Shown here: in pieces, positions 26,402 through 32,818 of the stretch
How the letters are laid out: the number at the start of each line of letters is the position of its first letter
Numbering within the stretch: the stretch's first letter is position 1
Source: Lachnospiraceae bacterium
Lineage (GTDB): Bacteria > Bacillota > Clostridia > Lachnospirales > Lachnospiraceae
Assembly (NCBI GenBank): GCA_016280395.1
Contig: JAEEGQ010000021.1
Coordinates: 1-32,818, forward strand
Direction: 5' to 3'
DNA length: 32,818 nt
Position numbers and translations under genes: made by a program
The notes under the pieces: generated by a model
Told to the model about the DNA's origin: nothing
What the model saw: only the letters and a program-made list of their open reading frames with translations
Database searches by the model: none

Positions 26402-26416
26402 CAGACGGGGGTTTGC

Positions 26417-27340
26417 ATGTATCATTTTATCGTTAATCTGCGCTCAAGGGCCGGACGTGCCGAAAAGGTCTGGAAAACGGTACAGGCCGAGCTTGATGCA
26501 CGCGAGATCGAGTACAAGGCATACATAACTAAATATTCGGGACACGCAACAAAGCTCGCCGACATGATCTGCTGTGAGTATGACGGCCTGAAGAATATCG
26601 TGATGGTTGGCTCGGACGGGACGGTAAATGAGGTGATAAACGGCCTTCATCCGTATTCGGAGGTGCTCCTCGGGTTTATCCCCGTGGGAAAAGGCAACGA
26701 TCTTGCCAGGGGAATGGGCATTCCGTCGGATCCGGTAGAGGCCCTGAACCGTATCATCGAACCGAAACGCTATCAGTATGTTGATCACGGCGTGCTGAAT
26801 TTTTATGATGGTACAAAACCGAGGCGCTTTGCCGTAAGCGCCGGAATGGGACTTGACGCCGCCGTATGCAGCGCTGCATCGCATTCCGCGTTTAAGCTCG
26901 CGCTCAACAGGATAGGCTTCGACAAACTCGTATACGCCGTTATAGGCATAAAGCAGATATTCAGATATAAGCCCGTTGATGTCGAGATACTTGTGGACGG
27001 CATAAAGAAAAGGCGCATCGGCAATATGATCTTTGCGGTTGCCATGATCCAGAAGACCGAAGGCAGCGGGCACAGGCTTGCACCGAAGGCCGATAATGCC
27101 GACGGAAAGCTGACGGTGTGCCTGATCCATGATATCTCAAGGTTCAGGATAGCATTGCTGACACCGCTCCTTCTGATGGGGAAGCATACAAAGATAAGAG
27201 GCGTGGAGGTCTTTGACTGCACTTCGCTCGAGATCACCGCGGCCGGTAAAGAAGCTGTCCATACCGACGGAGAAATAGCCGGAAGGGACACGCATTTCAG
27301 ATTTGCGTGCCTGCCGGAGCGCATAAGGATGTTTGTCTGA
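26417..27340 (+). CDS. diacylglycerol kinase (DagK/YegS-like) family lipid kinase
   Basis: This 307-residue protein has the DAGK catalytic fold: FIVNLRSRAGRA at the start, the nucleotide loop region MVGSDGTVNEVINGL, the FIPVGKGNDLARGMGI motif, and the late TDGE motif in VHTDGEIAG. It probably phosphorylates diacylglycerol or a related lipid at the membrane, as DgkB does. The first Gly of the usual GGDGT is Ser here. The ribosome site (GGGGG) is modest. It lies in a closely packed hisS-kinase-GNAT row. Confidence 0.9.
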   Translation: MYHFIVNLRSRAGRAEKVWKTVQAELDAREIEYKAYITKYSGHATKLADMICCEYDGLKNIVMVGSDGTVNEVINGLHPYSEVLLGFIPVGKGNDLARGMGIPSDPVEALNRIIEPKRYQYVDHGVLNFYDGTKPRRFAVSAGMGLDAAVCSAASHSAFKLALNRIGFDKLVYAVIGIKQIFRYKPVDVEILVDGIKKRRIGNMIFAVAMIQKTEGSGHRLAPKADNADGKLTVCLIHDISRFRIALLTPLLLMGKHTKIRGVEVFDCTSLEITAAGKEAVHTDGEIAGRDTHFRFACLPERIRMFV

Positions 27341-27344
27341 AGCC

Positions 27345-27908
27345 GTGAAACCAAAGGAAGAGGATATCAGAATAGAGAGCGACGATATCCGGCTCGTTTA
27401 CCCGGCACCCTGCTATGTGCCTGATGTAAGGGAGTTTCTGAAGGAATGCCTTAACGCCGGAGAAAAACATATCCAGGGCGGCGGAAATATGGAACATTTC
27501 GCACTTTCCGACTGGCTGAAACGCATCAGACTTGAACGGACCCTTCCCGCAACGGAAACAACATCCCCGCAGGAGACTTTCCTTTGCTACCGTGTGTTTG
27601 ACGGCGCGCTTGTGGGCTGTTGCCAGTTAAGGCACAGTCTTACCGAGAAGACAAGGTATTGCGGAGGGAATGTCGGTTATGAGGTAAGGCCGGCGCTGCG
27701 CGGAAAAGGCTACGGAACACTCATATTTGAGGCCGTGCTAAAGCACGCAAGGGAGATAGGCCTGAAGAACCTCAGGGCCGACGTTGACGAGAAAAACGAA
27801 AGCTCGGTGCACGTTATCGAAAAATGCGGCGGGAAATACGTTAAGACCAACCTTATCGGTACAGGAAAGTACGTACAGAACGTAAGACAATATACTTTTG
27901 AATTATAG
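27345..27908 (+). CDS. GNAT family N-acetyltransferase
   Basis: This roughly 187-residue acetyltransferase shows the acetyl-CoA loop (R/Q-x-x-G-x-G/A) as RPALRGKGYGT, and downstream VDEKNESSVHVIEKCGGKYV, typical of the RimJ/RimL-like branch. The substrate is unknown. The start is uncertain. GTG at 27345, four bases after the kinase stop, fits translational coupling. TTG at 27333, overlapping the kinase end, would lie only three bases from AAGGA. A terminator follows. Confidence 0.88.
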   Translation: MKPKEEDIRIESDDIRLVYPAPCYVPDVREFLKECLNAGEKHIQGGGNMEHFALSDWLKRIRLERTLPATETTSPQETFLCYRVFDGALVGCCQLRHSLTEKTRYCGGNVGYEVRPALRGKGYGTLIFEAVLKHAREIGLKNLRADVDEKNESSVHVIEKCGGKYVKTNLIGTGKYVQNVRQYTFEL

Positions 27909-27910
27909 AC

Positions 27911-27938
27911 TAAATTTATTGCCGCATCCTGCCGATAT
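27911..27938 (+). promoter_or_regulatory. sigma-D (sigma-28, flagellar) promoter
   Basis: TAAA (27911-27914), a 16-base spacer and GCCGATAT (27931-27938) match the Bacillus sigma-D consensus at every defined position. It starts three bases after the GNAT stop and points at the calcium-loop protein gene 150 bases downstream. Confidence 0.75.
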
Positions 27939-27955
27939 AGAGGATGTGGCAAGGG

Positions 27956-27994
27956 AATGCCGTAAACCCTATGGACGGGGCTTACGGTATTTTT
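27956..27994 (+). terminator. terminator-like hairpin after the GNAT gene, downstream of the sigma-D promoter
   Basis: AATGCCGTAA (27956-27965) pairs with TTACGGTATT (27982-27991) with one G-U, and CCC (27967-27969) with GGG (27978-27980). A run of five T follows. It ends the hisS-kinase-GNAT transcript. It also lies within the first 50 bases of any RNA made from the sigma-D promoter. Confidence 0.75.
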
Positions 27995-28014
27995 GTGCCC
28001 ATTTTTAGGTTTAT

Positions 28015-28031
28015 GCCGCTTTTTTTGCGGC
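28015..28031 (+). other. short hairpin in the leader of the calcium-loop gene
   Basis: GCCGC (28015-28019) and GCGGC (28027-28031) flank a loop of seven T. Downstream, GGTTCGATCGATCGG adds another palindromic element before the ribosome site. Confidence 0.4.
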
Positions 28032-28087
28032 TAAAAACAGGTTCGATCGATCGGAAAACCGGCATTAAAAGTTAAGAAAGGAATGCT

Positions 28088-29290
28088 ATGGTTATACAGA
28101 CATCCAATGTGTCACTGACGTCAAAAAGCTATACGTCGGTGGCAAAGTACGAGTCTGTACGCTATGGGAACGGCTATGGCAGGCAGGTCGCCGGCCTTAA
28201 AAGTAGTGCGCCCGCAGCGGACGGATCGACCGGAGAACCCGGAAGACTTACAGATATGAACGAGCTCTACGAGCTGTGCTCCCAGACACAGAAAGACGGG
28301 ATATTTGAAACGGAACGCGCAAGCGACACGGATGCCTTCGCGGAAAGCCTTGATACAAGGGAACGCCTTGAATACGGCTCTCTTGAAAACATCTTCCGGA
28401 TACTCAATAAGGACACCGGGACAAAAACCGTTACGGTAAAGGACCTTCTTGAGATAATCCTTGAGAGGTTACGACAGAAGGCAGACGTTTTGCTAAAAAA
28501 ACATGCGGACCGCAGCATTGCGGGAAGCGGCGGGAACATTATGGCGGGATTTGCGCCGGGAAGCGGTCTTAGTCTTATGGGAGAGCATTTCCCGGGTGCT
28601 TTGGGAGAAAGATACGTGAACATGGAGGTCACAAAGATAACGGCCTATACAGAGTCGACCTCCTTTGAGAGTATGGGAACCGTAAAGACCGCAGACGGAA
28701 GAGAACTCGATTTTTCACTTTCTTTCGCTAAAACACAGCGTTTTGAAGAAGCAACAAATGTGACCATAAACTACAAGGAGCTGTACCTTACGGATCCGCT
28801 CGTTATCAATCTGAATGATGATATTGCGGATGTTTCGGATAAGAAGTTCCTGTTTGACATCGACACCGACGGTGAGGAGGACAACATTTCACTTCTCGGG
28901 AAAATGAGCGGCTTTCTCGCTCTTGACCGCAACGGCGACGGCAGGATAAACGACGGAAACGAGCTTTTCGGCGCAAAGACGGGAGACGGTTTTAAGGAAC
29001 TTGCGGTCTTTGACCTTGACGGCAACGGCTGGATAGATGAGAATGACGAAGTATTTGACAGGCTGAGGATATGGACTAAGAATGATGACGGCAGCGACAG
29101 GCTGGTGGCTCTCGGCGTTTCGGGCATAGGCGCGATCTACCTCGGGAACGTTGATACGGAGATCAAGGCAGTCTCGCCTTCAAAAGACTTAAACGGGATC
29201 GTCCGAAAGACAGGGCTATACCTGCGCGAGGACGGCACGGCAGGGACCATACAGCATGTGGATCTTGCAAAAGAAATGAAGACGGCATGA
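28088..29290 (+). CDS. calcium-loop (EF-hand/dockerin-like) protein, sigma-D-linked
   Basis: This 400-residue protein has no signal peptide or membrane segment. The N-terminal half is polar and helical. The middle, around residues 180-250, is beta-rich (VNMEVTKITAYTES onward). The C-terminal third has Asp-rich loops: DIDTDGEED (257-265), DRNGDGRIND (280-289) and DLDGNGWIDEND (309-320), the last fitting a canonical 12-residue calcium loop. Blocks such as GFLALDRNGDG, ELFGAKTGDGF and GAIYLGNVDTE recur in uncharacterised proteins of motile Clostridia and Proteobacteria. A role linked to motility is inferred from the sigma-D promoter and the mbl-flhO-flhP genes downstream. AAGAAAGGA precedes the ATG. 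Confidence 0.8.
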   Translation: MVIQTSNVSLTSKSYTSVAKYESVRYGNGYGRQVAGLKSSAPAADGSTGEPGRLTDMNELYELCSQTQKDGIFETERASDTDAFAESLDTRERLEYGSLENIFRILNKDTGTKTVTVKDLLEIILERLRQKADVLLKKHADRSIAGSGGNIMAGFAPGSGLSLMGEHFPGALGERYVNMEVTKITAYTESTSFESMGTVKTADGRELDFSLSFAKTQRFEEATNVTINYKELYLTDPLVINLNDDIADVSDKKFLFDIDTDGEEDNISLLGKMSGFLALDRNGDGRINDGNELFGAKTGDGFKELAVFDLDGNGWIDENDEVFDRLRIWTKNDDGSDRLVALGVSGIGAIYLGNVDTEIKAVSPSKDLNGIVRKTGLYLREDGTAGTIQHVDLAKEMKTA

Positions 29291-29293
29291 ATA

Positions 29294-29329
29294 CGTGGAA
29301 ACAATAAGCTGTTTTCCGTGGAAACAATA
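29294..29329 (+). repeat. direct repeat pair, 13 bp, period 23
   Basis: CGTGGAAACAATA occurs at 29294-29306 and 29317-29329, four bases after the stop of the calcium-loop gene. The rest of this 347-base gap (29291-29637) holds a TTTCC/GGAAA palindrome near 29353-29367, a GAATAC/GTATTC hairpin (29385-29402), the long hairpin at 29431-29481 and the mbl promoter. No gene is evident. Confidence 0.7.
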
Positions 29330-29430
29330 TGTTTATCAGATGATCATTAAGCTTTCCATACGGAAAAATGTTGGTTTTTGCACGGAATACTGTTAAGTAT
29401 TCGTTGAAGTGTTCCGATATCTTTTATGAG

Positions 29431-29481
29431 GCAAAGGAGTGCCGTAAGATCCACGGAACGGATATTACGGCATTTCTTTGC
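29431..29481 (+). terminator. long hairpin, probable terminator of the calcium-loop gene
   Basis: A 22-bp stem with three mismatches joins 29431-29452 to 29460-29481 around a 7-base loop (ACGGAAC). The inner part TGCCGTAA...TTACGGCA repeats that of the hairpin at 27956-27994. The T-rich tail is partly inside the stem. Confidence 0.6.
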
Positions 29482-29510
29482 TTTAAATCAAGAAATATCA
29501 AAAAAAATAT

Positions 29511-29538
29511 TTGAAATTTATGGCTAATCGGATATAAT
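29511..29538 (+). promoter_or_regulatory. sigma-A promoter for mbl and the rod genes
   Basis: TTGAAA (29511-29516), a 16-base spacer and TATAAT (29533-29538), about 95 bases before the mbl ATG. Confidence 0.75.
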
Positions 29539-29637
29539 AAAACGGATGGTATAGTGAAGAGGTCTGTTTATCTGTTTTTGGGGAAAGACGTCCCGTTGTA
29601 CCGGAATTTTTGGGGACATGAAAGGAGCCGTTTTATT

Positions 29638-30630
29638 ATGTTTGGCAGTGATATCGGAGTCGATCTTGGAACAGCAAGCGTACTCGTTTACATCAAAGGA
29701 AAGGGTGTTGTGCTCAAGGAGCCGTCTGTAGTGGCTTTTGACCGTGATACCAACAAGATCAAGGCGATTGGTGAAGAAGCCCGCCTCATGATCGGCAGAA
29801 CGCCCGGAAACGTCATTGCGGTCAGACCGCTCAGACAGGGTGTTATATCGGACTACACAGTAACCGAAAAAATGCTTCGTTACTTTATCCAGAAGGCTAC
29901 AGGCAAGAGGAACTTCCACGGTGTGGTAAGTATCTGCGTTCCGAGCCAGGTAACCGAAGTTGAGAAAAAGGCCGTTGAAGATGCGGCTTACCAGACAGGC
30001 GCAAAGAGTGTTGCGATCATTGAGGAGCCCATTGCGGCAGCCATCGGTGCGGGCATCGACATTTCCCGTCCTTGCGGCAACATGATCGTTGATATAGGCG
30101 GCGGTACAACGGATATAGCCGTTATATCGCTCGGCGGCACCGTTGCAAGCGCCTCCATTAAGGTAGCGGGAGACGATTTTGACGAAGCTATCGTCCGCTA
30201 CATGAAAAAGAAACATAATCTTCTTATCGGTGAGAGAACCTCCGAAGATATCAAGATGAAGATAGGCTCTGCATACAGAAGACCCGAAACGGTCGCTATG
30301 GATGTAAGAGGCCGTAACCTCGTAACAGGTCTTCCCAAGACCATTTCCGTTACATCAGAGGAGACGGAGGAAGCGCTCCGCGAGTCAACGACTCATATCG
30401 TTGATGCGGTACACAACGTGCTTGAGAAAACTCCGCCCGAACTTGCAGCGGATATCGCGGACAGAGGCATTGTTATGACAGGCGGCGGAAGTCTTCTCTA
30501 TGGTCTTGACGAGCTCATCGAATCGAAGACGGGTATCAGGACGACAACAGCCGAGGATCCTATGACTGCGGTTGCGATCGGTACCGGTAAATATGTTGAG
30601 TTTTTAAGTGCCAGAAAAGACAAGGCCTGA
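29638..30630 (+). CDS. mbl: MreB/Mbl-type bacterial actin
   Basis: This 330-residue actin-like ATPase forms membrane-associated filaments that guide cell-wall elongation. It has the phosphate-1 motif IGVDLGTASVLVYIKG, phosphate-2 MIVDIGGGTTDIAVISLGG, and the adenosine motif GIVMTGGGSLLYGLDE. The longer open frame from 29554 lacks a ribosome site. The ATG at 29638 follows AAAGGAG and gives the family N-terminus. The order here, mbl then two flagellar rod genes, is the same as mbl-flhO-flhP in B. subtilis, which is why Mbl is preferred over MreB. No mreC or mreD is present. Confidence 0.93.
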   Translation: MFGSDIGVDLGTASVLVYIKGKGVVLKEPSVVAFDRDTNKIKAIGEEARLMIGRTPGNVIAVRPLRQGVISDYTVTEKMLRYFIQKATGKRNFHGVVSICVPSQVTEVEKKAVEDAAYQTGAKSVAIIEEPIAAAIGAGIDISRPCGNMIVDIGGGTTDIAVISLGGTVASASIKVAGDDFDEAIVRYMKKKHNLLIGERTSEDIKMKIGSAYRRPETVAMDVRGRNLVTGLPKTISVTSEETEEALRESTTHIVDAVHNVLEKTPPELAADIADRGIVMTGGGSLLYGLDELIESKTGIRTTTAEDPMTAVAIGTGKYVEFLSARKDKA

Positions 30631-30641
30631 CAGGTAACCTG
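30630..30641. repeat. second copy of the ACAGGTAACCTG palindrome
   Basis: The 12-base string is identical to 22217-22228 and begins at the last base of the mbl stop codon. Its flanks do not extend the palindrome as they do at 22213-22233. Confidence 0.5.
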
Positions 30642-30667
30642 CGGTCCAAAGTCGGAAAGGAAAGCGA

Positions 30668-31444
30668 ATGATAAGAGGACTGTATACGGCGTGGACAGGT
30701 ATGTACAACGAGCAGAAGCGCCTTGACGTTCTTTCAAACAACCTTGCCAACTCGGCAACCGTGGGATTTAAGAAGGAGGGGGCTACAAGCCAGTCCTTCG
30801 ATGATGTTTTGACAATACGCGCAAAGAACAACGAAGAACCTATGGGCGGCGGCACCATCGGTACAATGAGCCTCGGAGTAAAGGTTGGCGAGGTTTATAC
30901 CGATTACGGACAGGGCGCCGTCAGGGAGACCGGAAATCCTTTTGATCTTGCTCTTGAGGGAGACGGGTTTTTCGCCATCGAATATACTGACAAAAACGGC
31001 GCTGTGACAACGCGCTATACAAGAGCCGGCGAGTTCAACATGACAAGGGACGGCTATATAACAACGGCAGACGGGCAGCATGTGCTCGGACAAGCCGGTG
31101 TGCTGCAGGTACCGATCGATGCCTCTGAGATAGTCATCGACACGGAAGGCCGCGTTTTCGCGGACAGCGAGCTTATCGACACCTTAAGGCTTGTGGATTT
31201 TGAGAACTACGATTTCTTAAAGAAGTTCGGAGAGACCATGTATATGCCGGTAAACGGTGCAACGGAGAAGCCCGCGGATGTTCGCGTGCTGCAGGGCTAT
31301 ACCGAGCAGTCGAACGTTAATGTCATTAAAGAGATGGTTGATATGATCACGATCACAAGGGCCTACGAGGCGAACCAGAGAGTCATCCGCTCTCTTGATA
31401 CGCTTCTTGATGCTGATATAAACAGCGTCGGCAGGGTACAGTGA
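30668..31444 (+). CDS. flhO: flagellar hook-basal body rod protein, FlgF/FlhO type
   Basis: This 258-residue protein begins MIRGLYTAWTGMYNEQKRLDVLSNNLANSATVGFK in sense, the N-terminal rod/hook signature (LDVLSNNLANS). It has the usual internal block GNPFDLALEGDGFFAIEY. The C-terminal coiled segment is NVNVIKEMVDMITITRAYEANQRV with the typical heptad helix. It forms part of the rod that joins the flagellar motor to the hook and is exported by the flagellar type III system without a signal peptide. GGAAAGGAAAG precedes the ATG. The neighbour upstream is mbl; flhP follows in 30 bases. Confidence 0.93.
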   Translation: MIRGLYTAWTGMYNEQKRLDVLSNNLANSATVGFKKEGATSQSFDDVLTIRAKNNEEPMGGGTIGTMSLGVKVGEVYTDYGQGAVRETGNPFDLALEGDGFFAIEYTDKNGAVTTRYTRAGEFNMTRDGYITTADGQHVLGQAGVLQVPIDASEIVIDTEGRVFADSELIDTLRLVDFENYDFLKKFGETMYMPVNGATEKPADVRVLQGYTEQSNVNVIKEMVDMITITRAYEANQRVIRSLDTLLDADINSVGRVQ

Positions 31445-31474
31445 CGCCTTAAAGAGTTACGGAGGATATAAGGT

Positions 31475-32290
31475 ATGATGCGTTCTTTGTGGACTGCGGC
31501 ATCGGGTATGATCGCCCAGCAGACCAATGTTGACAATATTTCAAACAACATCGCAAATGTAAACACAAACGGCTTTAAGAAGCAGTCAACACAGTTCCAG
31601 TCGCTGCTCTACTCTAAGCTGCAGAGAAAGGTAACGGACAACAACGGCGACCCCAAGCCCGTCATCGGACAGGTTGGCTCGGGCGCGCGTGTTTCCGGTC
31701 TCGTTTCGAGATTTACACAGGGTAACCTTACAGACACGGGTAACCCTTACGATTTAGCCATTGACGGCGCAGGCTTCTTTGTTGTGCAGCTCCAGAACGG
31801 GGGTATCGGCTATACAAGGGACGGCGCCCTGAACATGAATATAGACACGGACGGAGTTACGCTTTCAACATCCGCGGGCGCTGCCCTTCTTGACATCAAC
31901 GGCGAGAAGGTTTCGGTGCCGCCGGAAATGGACGTGCAGAAGATATCCATAGACAGCTACGGCAATCTCTGCTATCCCGACGAAAACAACAATCCCGCGC
32001 CGATAGGCGTGCAGATAGCGCTTGTACAGTTCAATAACCCGGCAGGCCTCGAGAAGGCAGCAAACTCCATTTTCCTTGAGACCGACAACTCGGGCGCACC
32101 GCGTTACGAAGACAACGATCCCGCGTTAAAGCACAGCAACATAGTAACGGGATACCTTGAAGCCTCAAACGTACAGGTAGTCGACGAAGTAGTAAACCTC
32201 ATCGTGGCACAGCGTGCCTACGAAATGAACTCCAAAGCAATACAGGCATCCGACGAGATGCTTCAGCAAGCTAATAACCTGAGAAGCTAA
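31475..32290 (+). CDS. flhP: flagellar distal rod protein, FlgG/FlhP type
   Basis: This 271-residue rod protein carries the N-terminal signature VDNISNNIANVNTNGFKK, the core block GNPYDLAIDGAGFFVVQL, and the C-terminal helix NVQVVDEVVNLIVAQRAYEMN followed by SKAIQASDEMLQQANNLR. FlgG/FlhP polymerises as the distal rod. An ACGGAGGAT site lies nine bases before the first of two adjacent ATG codons. It is cotranscribed with flhO, judging by the 30-base gap. A palindrome-rich 192-base gap separates it from the rod-binding protein gene. Confidence 0.95.
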   Translation: MMRSLWTAASGMIAQQTNVDNISNNIANVNTNGFKKQSTQFQSLLYSKLQRKVTDNNGDPKPVIGQVGSGARVSGLVSRFTQGNLTDTGNPYDLAIDGAGFFVVQLQNGGIGYTRDGALNMNIDTDGVTLSTSAGAALLDINGEKVSVPPEMDVQKISIDSYGNLCYPDENNNPAPIGVQIALVQFNNPAGLEKAANSIFLETDNSGAPRYEDNDPALKHSNIVTGYLEASNVQVVDEVVNLIVAQRAYEMNSKAIQASDEMLQQANNLRS

Positions 32291-32326
32291 AGCAAGTAGC
32301 TGCTTATGGTAACAACAGGCTTTGAG

Positions 32327-32460
32327 CCTTTCGAAAGCTTGCTTTCGGAAAGGCGAAAAAGACTGGTGTTTACCGCGAAGCGGTACGCCGCGCAGCCCAC
32401 ATGAGCAAGCCGCGAAGCGGGTTGCGAATGAGGGCAAGCGGAGCATAAGCAGCGTAATCA
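32327..32460. repeat. palindrome-rich gap between flhP and the flgJ-like gene
   Basis: The gap holds a hairpin of CCTTTCGAAAGC and GCTTTCGGAAAGG (one bulge). Runs of CGCGAAGCGG and GCAAGC-GAATGAGGGCAAGC-type motifs follow (CCGCGAAGCGGTACGCCGCG, then GCCGCGAAGCGGGTTGCG). It has no coding frame with a ribosome site and no clear T-tract. It may be a REP-like element or an RNA processing site. Confidence 0.5.
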
Positions 32461-32482
32461 CATCACATATTAGGGAGGCCCC

Positions 32483-32818
32483 ATGAGCATTTCCATCGGC
32501 TCCGATTATATGAATATGTATGCCGCGCAGGCTAAATCCAACGAAACAAAGTCTGCTTCGGAAAAGCTTTCCTCAAAGCTTAACAATCTTAACGGCGCCA
32601 CAGATGAGGAAATGCTTGAAGCATGCAAGGACTTTGAGGCGTATTTCGTTGAAAAAGTCATTAAGATGATGCATGATAGCGTAAAGAGCGAGGAAGAGGA
32701 GCAGAACCCGTATCTGCAGCAGTTCGGGGATATGCGTTACGAGGAATTCGCAAAGAAGATCACCGAATCCGGACAGCTCGGGATCGCGCAGCAATTGTTC
32801 GAAGCTATGAAGAGAAAC
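32483..32818 (+). CDS. FlgJ N-terminal-type rod-binding protein, 3' end outside the window
   Basis: The frame opens at an ATG seven bases after GGGAGG and stays open for 112 codons to the window edge. The protein reads MSISIGSDYMNMYAAQAK, then the rod-binding core ACKDFEAYFVEKVIKMMHDSV and a C-terminal helix (YEEFAKKITESGQLGIAQQL). It matches the rod-binding domain of FlgJ. In Gram-positive bacteria this often occurs alone, without the muramidase domain; here the end is cut, so the absence of a muramidase cannot be confirmed. The context after flhO and flhP supports a flagellar rod assembly role. Confidence 0.85.
   Translation, partial: MSISIGSDYMNMYAAQAKSNETKSASEKLSSKLNNLNGATDEEMLEACKDFEAYFVEKVIKMMHDSVKSEEEEQNPYLQQFGDMRYEEFAKKITESGQLGIAQQLFEAMKRN

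Noticed and set aside
28020-28060. Second sigma-D promoter (TAAA-N15-TCGGAAAA) before the calcium-loop gene
   Set aside because: The -10 part matches only five of eight consensus positions, far weaker than the one at 27911-27938.
29554-29637. N-terminal extension of Mbl from an upstream start
   Set aside because: No ribosome site precedes it, the sequence is not conserved in MreB/Mbl, and AAAGGAG stands correctly before the ATG at 29638.

Overview
The window looks like chromosomal DNA of a motile, low-to-mid-GC Firmicute of class Clostridia, most likely family Lachnospiraceae. This rests on gene order (tig-clpP-clpX-lon-engB; rho-rpmE-DUF1385-prmC-prfA; mbl-flhO-flhP), on strong AGGAGG-type ribosome sites, on sigma-A promoters with extended -10 boxes, and on family-typical proteins such as DUF4364 and DUF1292. 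The genus cannot be fixed from the sequence. I see no rRNA, tRNA, CRISPR array, insertion sequence or prophage.

Layout. 1-1265: the 3' part of a DJ-1/PfpI gene and a small ABC-type ATPase, closed by a hairpin terminator. 1332-7833: a protein quality-control block with trigger factor, ClpP, ClpX, Lon and the ribosome-assembly GTPase EngB. 7836-9582, minus strand: malic enzyme followed by a DUF4364 gene, with a promoter and palindrome upstream. 9583-9972: a 390-base non-coding region with short repeats and the rho promoters. 9973-16897: rho (with a Gln-rich decapeptide repeat region), rpmE, a DUF1385 membrane protein with a long Ala/Lys/Glu tail, then prmC-prfA-TrmH-type methyltransferase, overlapping or closely spaced. 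16991-21861: an orphan RACE-type ferredoxin/ASKHA protein, gltX and a short UvrD-like helicase. 21889-24659: a DUF1292 gene divergent from a large nuclease-helicase fusion. 24797-27908: a 79-residue membrane protein as its own transcription unit, then a histidyl-tRNA synthetase, a DagK-type lipid kinase and a GNAT acetyltransferase in close succession. 28088-32818: a calcium-loop protein with an upstream sigma-D (flagellar) promoter match, then mbl, flhO (FlgF-like), flhP (FlgG-like) and the start of a FlgJ-type rod-binding protein.

Most genes are housekeeping functions: folding and proteolysis, transcription termination, translation termination, tRNA charging, DNA repair and cell shape. Three parts are least ordinary. 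(1) Two almost adjacent genes, rho and the DUF1385 gene, each carry about seven in-frame 30-bp tandem repeats; the Rho one is Gln-rich and prion-like in composition. (2) A PD-(D/E)XK nuclease is fused to an XPD/DinG-type iron-sulfur helicase. (3) An EF-hand-like protein next to rod genes has a full match to the sigma-D consensus, but a terminator-like hairpin lies between that promoter and the gene.
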